Shown here: positions 33,441 to 40,967 of the stretch, in pieces
How positions within the stretch are numbered: position 1 is the stretch's first letter
How the letters are laid out: each line of letters opens with the position of its first letter
DNA from: Prevotella illustrans
GTDB taxonomy: Bacteria > Bacteroidota > Bacteroidia > Bacteroidales > Bacteroidaceae
Assembly: GCF_017426725.1 (NCBI RefSeq)
Contig: NZ_JAERMS010000015.1
Span: 1-56,174 of the forward strand
Length of the DNA stretch: 56,174 bases
Direction: 5' to 3'
The notes under the pieces: generated by a model
Seen by the model: only the letters and a program-made list of their open reading frames with translations
What the model was told of the DNA's origin: nothing
Databases searched by the model: none
Position numbers and translations under genes: made by a program

Positions 33441-34673
33441 CTACTTTGTGAAGCGTGAATCGGAGAAGATGTGATTCATCACATTAGCGGGCGCGCGATG
33501 ATGGTCGAGTTCGTTCTTCATAAACTCCATGTAAGGGGCCACATGCTCAAAGAATTTATAGTAACCCGAGCATAGATAGTTGAGCCCCGGGTTGCCGTAT
33601 TGATCCTTGACGAACCGGTTTTTCGGGCATTCACCATGACAGGCAAATTGGAATTTGCATTCCTTGCACTGCTGTGGAAGCATGAGGTGTTTCATCTTTG
33701 AAAACTCCTTTTGCTTGGGCGAGTTCATCATTTCGTAGATGGTTTGGTTGTGAAGGTTACCCAGTTTATGCTCGGGATAGACGAAGTGGTCGCACGAATA
33801 GACATCGCCGTTGAATTCCATCACGCCGGCATGACCGCACTCACGGGCCATCGTGCAGATTCCCGGAGCCTGTCCCACCCAGTTGGCCAGTGTGGCGTCG
33901 AAGAGTTGCACGTAATAATCGCCCACATCGTGGTGTACCCACTCATCGAAGATGGCACATAGGAAGTCGCCCCACTGCTCGGCCGTGATGGAGAAATCGG
34001 CCATCCGGCCACCTTCCTGCATGCCGGGAGCCAATTTAAGTCCGTCAGTGCGGTCGACAATACGCTCCACAATAGGCGTAAACTGAATGTAATGACAGCC
34101 TATTTCCTTGAAGAAATGGTAGAAATCGAGCGGATAGTTGGCATTGAAATCGTTGACGACGGCCAGCGCGTTCCATTCAACCCCGTGCTTATTGAGCAAA
34201 TTGATACCTTTCATCACTTGGCGGAACGTGGGTTTGCCCGTTGCCGTCTTGCGATATTCGTCGTGAAATTCCTGTGGCCCATCAATCGAAACGCCCACGA
34301 GGAAGTTGTTTTCCTTGAAAAATTCGCACCATTCGTCGGTTATCAGCGTGCCGTTGGTCTGTATACAATTATCGACCTGACGTCCACGGCCGTAGACACG
34401 CTGCAGTTCGAGCGCCCGTTTATAGAAAGAAATGGGACGCATCAGCGTCTCGCCACCGTGCCAGGTAAACAGCACCTGCGGCATGGTCTGGGCCTCAATA
34501 TATTCCTTAATGAACTTTTCGAGCAGTTCGTCGGTGATCACATGGTTGCGCGAGTCTTTATAGAGTTCGTTCTTTTCCAAGTAGTAGCAGTACTTGCAGC
34601 GGAGATTACAAAGTGAACCTGCCGGCTTGAGCATGATGTACATGGGGCGGCTGAAAGGCGCGATGGTGGTCAT
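33441..34673 (-). CDS. Anaerobic sulfatase-maturating enzyme (radical SAM/SPASM)
   Basis: A 410-residue radical SAM enzyme. Cys22, Cys26 and Cys29 in CNLRCKYC bind the catalytic [4Fe-4S] cluster. The C-terminal SPASM domain has the cysteines for two more clusters: CTMARECG, VYSCDHFVYPEHKLGN and CKECKFQFACHGECPKNRF. Such enzymes convert a Cys or Ser of sulfatases into formylglycine in the cytoplasm before export. No sulfatase gene lies in the window, so its clients are elsewhere; the sialidase-like and DUF4838 genes nearby hint at host-glycan use. Related SPASM enzymes modify peptides, but the sequence pattern fits anSME best. Confidence 0.88.
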   Translation of the reverse strand: MTTIAPFSRPMYIMLKPAGSLCNLRCKYCYYLEKNELYKDSRNHVITDELLEKFIKEYIEAQTMPQVLFTWHGGETLMRPISFYKRALELQRVYGRGRQVDNCIQTNGTLITDEWCEFFKENNFLVGVSIDGPQEFHDEYRKTATGKPTFRQVMKGINLLNKHGVEWNALAVVNDFNANYPLDFYHFFKEIGCHYIQFTPIVERIVDRTDGLKLAPGMQEGGRMADFSITAEQWGDFLCAIFDEWVHHDVGDYYVQLFDATLANWVGQAPGICTMARECGHAGVMEFNGDVYSCDHFVYPEHKLGNLHNQTIYEMMNSPKQKEFSKMKHLMLPQQCKECKFQFACHGECPKNRFVKDQYGNPGLNYLCSGYYKFFEHVAPYMEFMKNELDHHRAPANVMNHIFSDSRFTK

Positions 34674-34712
34674 ATCAATGTGAAATTATAACGATCAATG
34701 TTAGTTTTCCTG

Positions 34713-34720
34713 CAAAATTA
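34713..34720 (-). promoter_or_regulatory. Promoter -7 element of the sulfatase maturase gene
   Basis: On the minus strand TAATTTTG fits TAnnTTTG, 40 bp upstream of the ATG at 34673. Confidence 0.5.
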
Positions 34721-34976
34721 CACATTCTGCAGGTAAATCAGAAGGTTACGGGGGCATATTTCTTCTATTCGGCATGTCCGCGTCGGGCGGTGAAAAAATC
34801 CGGTTTGAATTTGTTTGTGTTGTCATTTTTATTGACAAATATTCGTTCAGGAGTGCGTTTTTCCGAACCAAAACATTTTTCTTTGGAAATATCGCAAGGA
34901 TTTTGATAGTTGGTTAATTCGCTGACAATTAGCGGTTTACGGCAAAATTAGAGGTATTGGGGCGTTTGTCAAATTC

Positions 34977-35064
34977 CAATAGCTATGCTTTTAGGAGCCA
35001 AAAGGATAGCTTTCGGGTTTCAAGAGCACTGCTTTTGCGAGGTAATCAACCTGCTTTGGTATCA
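34977..35064. repeat. 22-bp repeat array C (four units)
   Basis: Units of 22 bp start at 34977, 34999, 35021 and 35043, with cores GCTATGCTTTT, GGATAGCTTTC, GCACTGCTTTT and ACCTGCTTTG. AATTAG begins at 34927, 50 bp before unit 1. The array lies midway between the divergent maturase and beta-barrel genes; the rest of this 674-bp gap shows no gene. Confidence 0.75.
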
Positions 35065-35347
35065 AATTTTGCCTGTTTTTGGTTCATTTTCCTCGCATAT
35101 TGTCTTTTTCATCTCTGATTTTGGATGATGCAATAGTATTTTGAAGGTCTTTCCATTTCTATATGGTGGTGTTTTCTGTGTAGGAAAAATGTGATTAATT
35201 ATTGACAAAAACATTTGCCATCTCACAAAAAAAGTTCTTTGATATCTTTATGTCCATGTCACTTTGGTCGCTTTCGCGTACAATAATTCGGTTATGCTTT
35301 CGTTTATATGTCAGGATTTACGATTAATTTATCTTATATTTTAGAAC

Positions 35348-35824
35348 ATGATGAAAAAGTTTTTTTTAGTACTTGGCATGACTCTGATTAGCTTTGGAGT
35401 CTTTGCGCAGAAAGGCAACATTGAGTTGGGATTGAAGTTGAACTACGGAACGGATGATCCGAATTTCGGCGTCGGTCTGGTTGGTCGCTATCAGTTAGAC
35501 CGTCATTTCCGTCCGGAATTGACCTTGAATTACTACCCAGAAGAAAATAAAGTGTCGGCTTGGGACGTCAATGCCAATTTGCATTACATCTTTGATATTA
35601 CCAATCGGTTTAAGCTTTATCCTTTAGGAGGCTTGGGAATCATGGGCTACGATGCTCAGTGGTATGGTGCCGACTTCGATAAGACCCATATCGGGGCGAA
35701 TTTAGGTGGCGGGCTGCAGTTCAATATCACCCGCGAACTGCATCTGAATGCCGAGACCTATTATCAGATAGTGTCTGATTATGACCGTGCGGTGATGAAT
35801 GTCAGCTTGGTTTACGTTTTCTAA
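35348..35824 (+). CDS. Small outer-membrane beta-barrel protein
   Basis: A 158-residue protein: signal peptide (cut after GVFAQ), then eight or so amphipathic strands such as NIELGLKLNYGTDDPNFGVG, RPELTLNYYPEENK, FKLYPLGGLGIMGYDAQ and VMNVSLVYVF. The ending on an aromatic residue is the usual barrel-assembly signal. It fits the OmpW/OmpX-like eight-stranded barrels common in this phylum. Function is unknown. It is monocistronic; an ATG one codon later is equally usable. A terminator lies 73 bp downstream. Confidence 0.8.
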   Translation: MMKKFFLVLGMTLISFGVFAQKGNIELGLKLNYGTDDPNFGVGLVGRYQLDRHFRPELTLNYYPEENKVSAWDVNANLHYIFDITNRFKLYPLGGLGIMGYDAQWYGADFDKTHIGANLGGGLQFNITRELHLNAETYYQIVSDYDRAVMNVSLVYVF

Positions 35825-35897
35825 ACGTTCCATCTTTTTATTTACGGCTTACAGCATTGGGTTAGAGACTTCTGCTCAATGCGATGATTCACTGTAG

Positions 35898-35932
35898 AAT
35901 ATGTTGCTTTGACTCGTTTGAAGCAACATATT
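35898..35932 (+). terminator. Terminator after the small barrel gene
   Basis: AATATGTTGCTT and AAGCAACATATT arms are perfect, with an 11-base loop and a short T-rich run after. Between here and nrdD (36189) I see only promoter-like sequence. Confidence 0.7.
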
Positions 35933-36133
35933 TTATGATTATTTTCTATCTGCTTTTTTGGTAATTCCGTTTCTTTTTATTAATATTGTAGTTATCTTTA
36001 TCGGGAAACTTGTTGACCGTAATTTTACGAAAAGTTGTCCAAAACGGTTTTGTAAATCGCTTATAATCATAGGATTGACATAAATTAACACGACAAAAGT
36101 TTTCCAAAATGATAATCGTGTCTTTTTATTTGT

Positions 36134-36141
36134 TATCTTTG
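36134..36141 (+). promoter_or_regulatory. Promoter -7 element of nrdDG
   Basis: TATCTTTG is an exact match to TAnnTTTG, 47 bp upstream of the nrdD ATG. The -33 region is not canonical, consistent with a regulated promoter. No NrdR box was recognised. Confidence 0.6.
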
Positions 36142-36188
36142 TGCACGAATAATAACCTATTTTTTTATTAAACATTTTTGGCATTGAA

Positions 36189-38414
36189 ATGATACAGACA
36201 GTCGTAAAGCGTGACGGGCGCATCGTTGGTTTCAACGAACAGAAAATCATGGCCGCTATCCGTAAGGCCATGTTGCACACCGAAAAGGGTGAGGACGAGA
36301 ATTTGATAGAAAGGATTTCCAGTCACATTATTTATAAAGGGAAGCCACAGATGACGGTAGAGGCCATCCAGGACGCCGTGGAATTGGAACTCATGCGCAG
36401 TAAGCGCAAGGACGTGGCTAAGGCCTACATCCAGTATCGCAACCAGCGTTCCATCGCCCGTAAGGCCAAGACACGCGATGTCTTTCTGGATATTGTCAAC
36501 ATCAAGTCGAACGATGTGACCCGTGAGAATGCCAATATGAACGCTGATACGCCCGCTGGCATGATGATGAAGTTCGCTTCGGAGACAACCAAGCCGTTTG
36601 TCGACGACTATCTGCTGTCTGAAGAGGTGCGCGATGCCGTAGAGCACAATTATCTTCATATTCACGATAAGGACTATTATCCTACCAAATCGCTTACTTG
36701 CTGCCAGCATCCGTTGGACCGTATTCTGAATGAAGGTTTCACGGCAGGTCACGGATCCTCACGCCCGGCCAAGCGCATAGAGACAGCTTCGGTGCTGGCC
36801 TGTATCTCGTTGGAGTGCGCTCAGAACGAGATGCACGGCGGACAGGCTATCCCTGCCTTTGACTTTTACCTGGCCCCGTTCGTGCGTTCCAGCTTTGTAG
36901 AGGAAATGAAAAGTCTGGAGAAACTCTACGGACAAGACTTTTCTCATCTGTATCAGTGTAAGATTGACGACTACCTCTCACGCGACCTCGACGGACTGCA
37001 GGGCGAAGAGCGTGTCGTTCAGTTTGCCATCAACCGCACGGTAGCCCGCGTTCACCAGTCGATGGAGGCCTTCATCCACAACATGAATACCATCCACTCA
37101 CGCGGTGGCAATCAGGTCGTGTTCTCAAGTATCAACTACGGCACCGATACTTCGGCAGAAGGACGCTGCGTGATGCGCGAAATCCTGAAGTCAACCTACG
37201 AAGGCGTGGGCAACGGAGAGACGGCTATCTTCCCCATTCAGATATGGAAGAAGAAGCGGGGCGTGAACTATCAGCCGCAAGACCGCAACTACGACCTTTA
37301 TCAACTGGCCTGTAAGGTGACGGCCCGCCGCTTTTTCCCGAACTTTATCAATCTGGACGCGACGTTCAACCAAAGCGATGCCTGGCGGGCAGATGATCCG
37401 AAACGCTATTTGAATGAGGTGGCGACGATGGGATGCCGCACCCGTGTGTTTGAAAACCGCTTCGGCGAGAAGACGTCTGTCGGCCGTGGAAACCTCAGCT
37501 TTTCTACCATCAATATCGTGAAGTTGGCCATTGAGTGCATGGATGTGGAAGACCGGCAGCAGCGTATCGATAAGTTTTTCGCCAAACTTGATCACCTGCT
37601 GGAGGTGACGGCACAGCAGTTGGACGAGCGTTTCCAGTTTCAGAAAACGGCATTTGCGAAGCAATTCCCACTGTTGATGTCGAAATTGTGGATCGGAAGT
37701 GAAAAACTGAGAGGTGAAGACGCCGTCGAAAGCGTTATCAATCAGGGTACGTTGGGTATCGGTTTCATCGGATTGGCCGAGTGTCTAAAGGCGCTGACGG
37801 GTAAACATCACGGCGAGAGCGAGGAAGCGCAACAGTTGGGCGTAAAGATCGTGACCTATATGCGCGACCGGGTGAAAGATTTCTCGGAGCGTTATCAGCA
37901 TAACTATTCCGTATTGGCAACGCCGGCCGAGGGACTTTCGGGTAAGTTTACCAAGAAAGACCGCAAGCAGTTTGGCGTCATTCCGGGTGTAACAGATCGT
38001 GACTACTATACCAATTCCAACCATGTGCCTGTCTATTATAAGTGCTCTGCGTTGCACAAGGCGCAGGTGGAAGCTCCTTATCACCGGCTGACGTTGGGCG
38101 GTCATATCTTCTACGTGGAGATTGACGGCGACGCCACGCACAATCCGCAGGTCATTATGAGTGTGGTCGACATGATGGATAAATACGATCTGGGTTACGG
38201 TTCGGTCAATCACAACCGCAATCGCTGCATGGACTGCGGTTATGAAAATGCCGATACCGAGCTGGAGACTTGCCCAAAGTGCGGCGGTCGGCACATCGAC
38301 AAGTTGCAACGCATTACCGGCTATCTCGTGGGTACTACCGATCGCTGGAACAACGCGAAGCTGGCCGAGCTCAACGACCGTGTGACACACGTCGACACGC
38401 CTGCGGCACAATAG
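36189..38414 (+). CDS. nrdD: Anaerobic ribonucleoside-triphosphate reductase
   Basis: A 741-residue class III ribonucleotide reductase, cytoplasmic. Residues 1-90 form an ATP-cone allosteric domain (VVKRDGRIVGFNEQKIMAAI). The barrel follows, with conserved stretches such as CLECAQNEMHGGQ-like ISLECAQNEMHGGQAIPAFD and NMNTIHSRGGNQVVFSSINY. Near the C-terminus four zinc cysteines occur in CMDCGY and CPKCGG, followed by the glycyl-radical loop RITGYLVG with Gly711. It reduces NTPs to dNTPs using formate in anaerobic growth and needs NrdG to make the radical. nrdG starts 11 bp after its stop codon. Confidence 0.97.
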   Translation: MIQTVVKRDGRIVGFNEQKIMAAIRKAMLHTEKGEDENLIERISSHIIYKGKPQMTVEAIQDAVELELMRSKRKDVAKAYIQYRNQRSIARKAKTRDVFLDIVNIKSNDVTRENANMNADTPAGMMMKFASETTKPFVDDYLLSEEVRDAVEHNYLHIHDKDYYPTKSLTCCQHPLDRILNEGFTAGHGSSRPAKRIETASVLACISLECAQNEMHGGQAIPAFDFYLAPFVRSSFVEEMKSLEKLYGQDFSHLYQCKIDDYLSRDLDGLQGEERVVQFAINRTVARVHQSMEAFIHNMNTIHSRGGNQVVFSSINYGTDTSAEGRCVMREILKSTYEGVGNGETAIFPIQIWKKKRGVNYQPQDRNYDLYQLACKVTARRFFPNFINLDATFNQSDAWRADDPKRYLNEVATMGCRTRVFENRFGEKTSVGRGNLSFSTINIVKLAIECMDVEDRQQRIDKFFAKLDHLLEVTAQQLDERFQFQKTAFAKQFPLLMSKLWIGSEKLRGEDAVESVINQGTLGIGFIGLAECLKALTGKHHGESEEAQQLGVKIVTYMRDRVKDFSERYQHNYSVLATPAEGLSGKFTKKDRKQFGVIPGVTDRDYYTNSNHVPVYYKCSALHKAQVEAPYHRLTLGGHIFYVEIDGDATHNPQVIMSVVDMMDKYDLGYGSVNHNRNRCMDCGYENADTELETCPKCGGRHIDKLQRITGYLVGTTDRWNNAKLAELNDRVTHVDTPAAQ

Positions 38415-38424
38415 CGACAGTGCC

Positions 38425-38931
38425 ATGATCAGCATTCTCGATATCGTTCACGACACGATGGTCGATGGTCCGGGATTCCGCACTTCGGTCTATTGCGCGG
38501 GCTGTCCCAATGCCTGTCCGGGCTGTCACAACCCACAGTCGTGGGATATTGGAGCCGGACACCGAATGTCAACGGACGACATCATGCGGGAAATCCTGAG
38601 CGACCCGTTCGCCAATGTCACTTTTACGGGCGGCGATCCGATGTTTCAGGCCAAAGGATTTCTGGAGCTGGCGAGGGCCATTCGGCGTGAAACGGAGAAG
38701 AATATCTGGTGTTTCACGGGCTATCGGTTCGAACAACTCGTGCAGAATGCCGACATGCGGGCGTTGTTGGAATACATCGATGTGCTGATCGACGGGCCTT
38801 TCGTCATGGCCCTGCGCGATCCCGACCTGCTTTTTCGCGGCTCGTCCAATCAGCGGGCCATCCTTGTGGGCGAGTCGTTGCGTCAAGGTTCCGTAGTGGA
38901 GTTAGACGATGAGGACATCTTATCCATGTAA
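38425..38931 (+). CDS. nrdG: Anaerobic ribonucleotide reductase activating protein
   Basis: A 168-residue radical SAM activase. CPNACPGC gives the CxxxCxxC cluster motif near residue 31; TFTGGDPMFQ is the GGE-type SAM-binding segment with Asp in place of the usual Glu. It reductively cleaves SAM to place the glycyl radical on NrdD. It is the second gene of the nrdDG operon and ends at a terminator 25 bp downstream. Length is typical of the family (150-180). Confidence 0.95.
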   Translation: MISILDIVHDTMVDGPGFRTSVYCAGCPNACPGCHNPQSWDIGAGHRMSTDDIMREILSDPFANVTFTGGDPMFQAKGFLELARAIRRETEKNIWCFTGYRFEQLVQNADMRALLEYIDVLIDGPFVMALRDPDLLFRGSSNQRAILVGESLRQGSVVELDDEDILSM

Positions 38932-38955
38932 TTGGTTTATAAAAAATTGCATACG

Positions 38956-38987
38956 ATAAAGGCGCAGCCGATTGGTTGCGCCTTTAT
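38956..38987. terminator. Terminator between nrdG and the sialidase-like gene
   Basis: ATAAAGGCGCA and TGCGCCTTTAT are perfect arms, with inner CC/GG pairing. It can serve both converging genes (nrdG plus, sialidase-like minus). Confidence 0.85.
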
Positions 38988-39011
38988 CATTTAGTTCTTG
39001 ATACTTGCTTC

Positions 39012-40805
39012 TCACTTGATGACCACGTTGTCTATCAGATAGCGAGCCTCCCGAACAGGCTCGTCACAGCCCGGAAGCGGAGGGCACGGGTCTTGGTTGG
39101 GCGTGTGGCGGTCGGGTAGGTTACGGTATTCGCCCGTCCGGAAACTCAGTCGCTCGACGCTTTCGACCGCGTGCAGCGCGGCTGTGGAAGCGCTTCCGTA
39201 AGATATTTGGTTGCCGTTGATGGTGAGTTTCACTTGTAGCCATTGTCCCGTTTGGTAGCCGCCGCAGGCTTGTCCGTTCAGTTTGAGAGCGCCGCCGTGG
39301 AGCCGCAGGCAGGCAACCCGCTCTCCGTGGCGGTCGGTAACGTCTATTTCAAACGGGTCGTCGTTCTCCTTTTCCACCATCAAATCAAAGCTGATAGTTG
39401 CTTTCCGTGTGTTTTCGAATACCCGGATGGCCCTGGCATAGTCGTAACGGTCGGCGTCGGCGAGACACAGTTGGTGGTTTTCGTTGACCGAAACCGGACA
39501 CCAAGCCGGCCTGTAGACGTTCCAGTTGGGAATAGGAGCACCGGGTCGAATGTCGTCGAAGTCATCCTTCACCGGTCCGTTCCAGGTCGTCCGGACGGGC
39601 AGCGGCACGCGGCTGACCCATATATCCTCCTTGTTGACGCTGTAGCAGAGCCACATATTGCTGTCGGAAGGCTGCTCCTCGCCCTCCGTAATGCCACGGA
39701 CGTAGCACGGTCCGAAGTCTTTGTTCTCACCCATGAACCGCCGTGGCGGCACTTCGCCGTGCACCACGCCGATGGAATCATATACGATGCCGTCGTCACC
39801 GGTCATCGTGATGAGCGGATAACGGTAGGGTTGCGTCTCTATCGGGTTGAAACAGAGGGCGAAACGACCGTCTCGGGTGCGTTGCCCCCATTGTTTCCCG
39901 CCCGCCATGATGAGCGACGGCACCCTGACTGGCGTCGTCCAGCTCCGTCCTTCGTCCTCTGACAGGGCGGCATACGACCACTTCCACAGCGCTACTACCT
40001 TGCCGTCACGACGGTGATAGTAGGAGGTGGCTTCCAGCCGGTTGGTCGAATCCTTCAGCGTATAGAAGCCGTCGAGGCCCCGGTCTTCGTCAATCCACTG
40101 TAGCGTCTTGAGTTTGTCGTCGAGTAAAGCCCGGCAGGCGGCCTTGAAAGCCTCGTCCTTGGACGATGTATAGAAAGGAAAAGCCGTATTGGAAGCGTTC
40201 CACTGCGCGTGTGAGGAGTAGCGAATGAAGTAGATGGGCCCCATCGTACCGTCTTTTCTCATCTCTCTGACCACACGTCCGATACCTCCTTCCCTGAACG
40301 GATTGTAGCTGTGGCTATAGAAAGCTACGACGAGCAGCTTGCCATTGGGGGCATGGTAGAAGCCCATGCGCTGGTGCATGATGTATCCGTAATAAGGTTT
40401 GGGAATGTCGACACCTTGTGGCGCCTTGTATTCGGGAAACGCCACCACGGGTTTTTCCCAGTGGCGGCCGTCCGTCGAGGTCACGATGAGCGTATGTCCG
40501 GGCGGTTGTTGCTCGTCTTTGGGGTTTGACAGATATTCCAGATAGAACCTGCCGTTCCAATAAGTCATGTTGGGCGCGTGGTTGTAGGTCCACCCGAAGC
40601 CGTCGGAGGTCTGCGGACGCGTTCTGTTGGCACGCGTCACCTGAATATTTTCCGTGCCGATGGCATAGCGAAAACCACCTTCGTGCAGCCTGGGATTGCA
40701 GATTTCGCCACCTATATAGGTCACGGGTTCGGCCGGCGAGCCGCTTTGTGCCCATGCCGCGGCAGGGATAAAAGCTGATAAGAGTAAGTTAAATAAATGT
40801 TTCAT
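39012..40805 (-). CDS. Exported sialidase-like (BNR/Asp-box) six-blade propeller protein
   Basis: A 597-residue protein with a signal peptide (cut after AAAWAQ). Two Asp-box motifs are visible, STDGRHWEKP and SEDEGRSWTTP, which mark sialidase-fold propellers. Conserved-looking stretches include NHAPNMTYWNGRFYLEYLSN and MGENKDFGPCYVRGI. The last 170 residues (from DDFDDIRPG) form a jelly-roll-like module with FDLMVEKENDDPFEID. I cannot place the arginine triad of true sialidases, so activity on sialic acid is not established. It is divergent from the DUF4838 gene at 40968, with which it probably forms a small glycan-processing locus. High GC relative to the left end of the window. Confidence 0.72.
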   Translation of the reverse strand: MKHLFNLLLSAFIPAAAWAQSGSPAEPVTYIGGEICNPRLHEGGFRYAIGTENIQVTRANRTRPQTSDGFGWTYNHAPNMTYWNGRFYLEYLSNPKDEQQPPGHTLIVTSTDGRHWEKPVVAFPEYKAPQGVDIPKPYYGYIMHQRMGFYHAPNGKLLVVAFYSHSYNPFREGGIGRVVREMRKDGTMGPIYFIRYSSHAQWNASNTAFPFYTSSKDEAFKAACRALLDDKLKTLQWIDEDRGLDGFYTLKDSTNRLEATSYYHRRDGKVVALWKWSYAALSEDEGRSWTTPVRVPSLIMAGGKQWGQRTRDGRFALCFNPIETQPYRYPLITMTGDDGIVYDSIGVVHGEVPPRRFMGENKDFGPCYVRGITEGEEQPSDSNMWLCYSVNKEDIWVSRVPLPVRTTWNGPVKDDFDDIRPGAPIPNWNVYRPAWCPVSVNENHQLCLADADRYDYARAIRVFENTRKATISFDLMVEKENDDPFEIDVTDRHGERVACLRLHGGALKLNGQACGGYQTGQWLQVKLTINGNQISYGSASTAALHAVESVERLSFRTGEYRNLPDRHTPNQDPCPPLPGCDEPVREARYLIDNVVIK

Positions 40806-40824
40806 GTAATCGGTTTTAGTGCTG

Positions 40825-40832
40825 CAAAGGTA
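40825..40832 (-). promoter_or_regulatory. Promoter -7 element of the sialidase-like gene
   Basis: On the minus strand TACCTTTG is an exact TAnnTTTG match, 20 bp upstream of the start codon at 40805. Confidence 0.6.
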
Positions 40833-40906
40833 AGAGAGTCAGATGATTATGTCTCGTTTGTGGCGTTAAAGGTGGTTAAAGCCGGTGTGTTATTTAAGAA
40901 AATATA

Positions 40907-40914
40907 TATATTTG
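40907..40914 (+). promoter_or_regulatory. Promoter -7 element of the DUF4838 gene
   Basis: TATATTTG fits TAnnTTTG, 54 bp upstream of the ATG at 40968. It is back-to-back with the sialidase-like promoter, 75 bp away, so both could share regulation. Confidence 0.5.
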
Positions 40915-40967
40915 TTTCATCAACAAATGAACTGACTTATTCGTTTTTCCTTTAGAACTTCGCCATC

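Noticed and set aside
37785..38435. 216-codon minus-strand ORF
   Set aside because: It is antisense to nrdD in a GC-rich region where stop codons are rare; nrdD is unambiguous.
39243..39962. 239-codon plus-strand ORF
   Set aside because: It is antisense to the sialidase-like gene and has no start context or motif.
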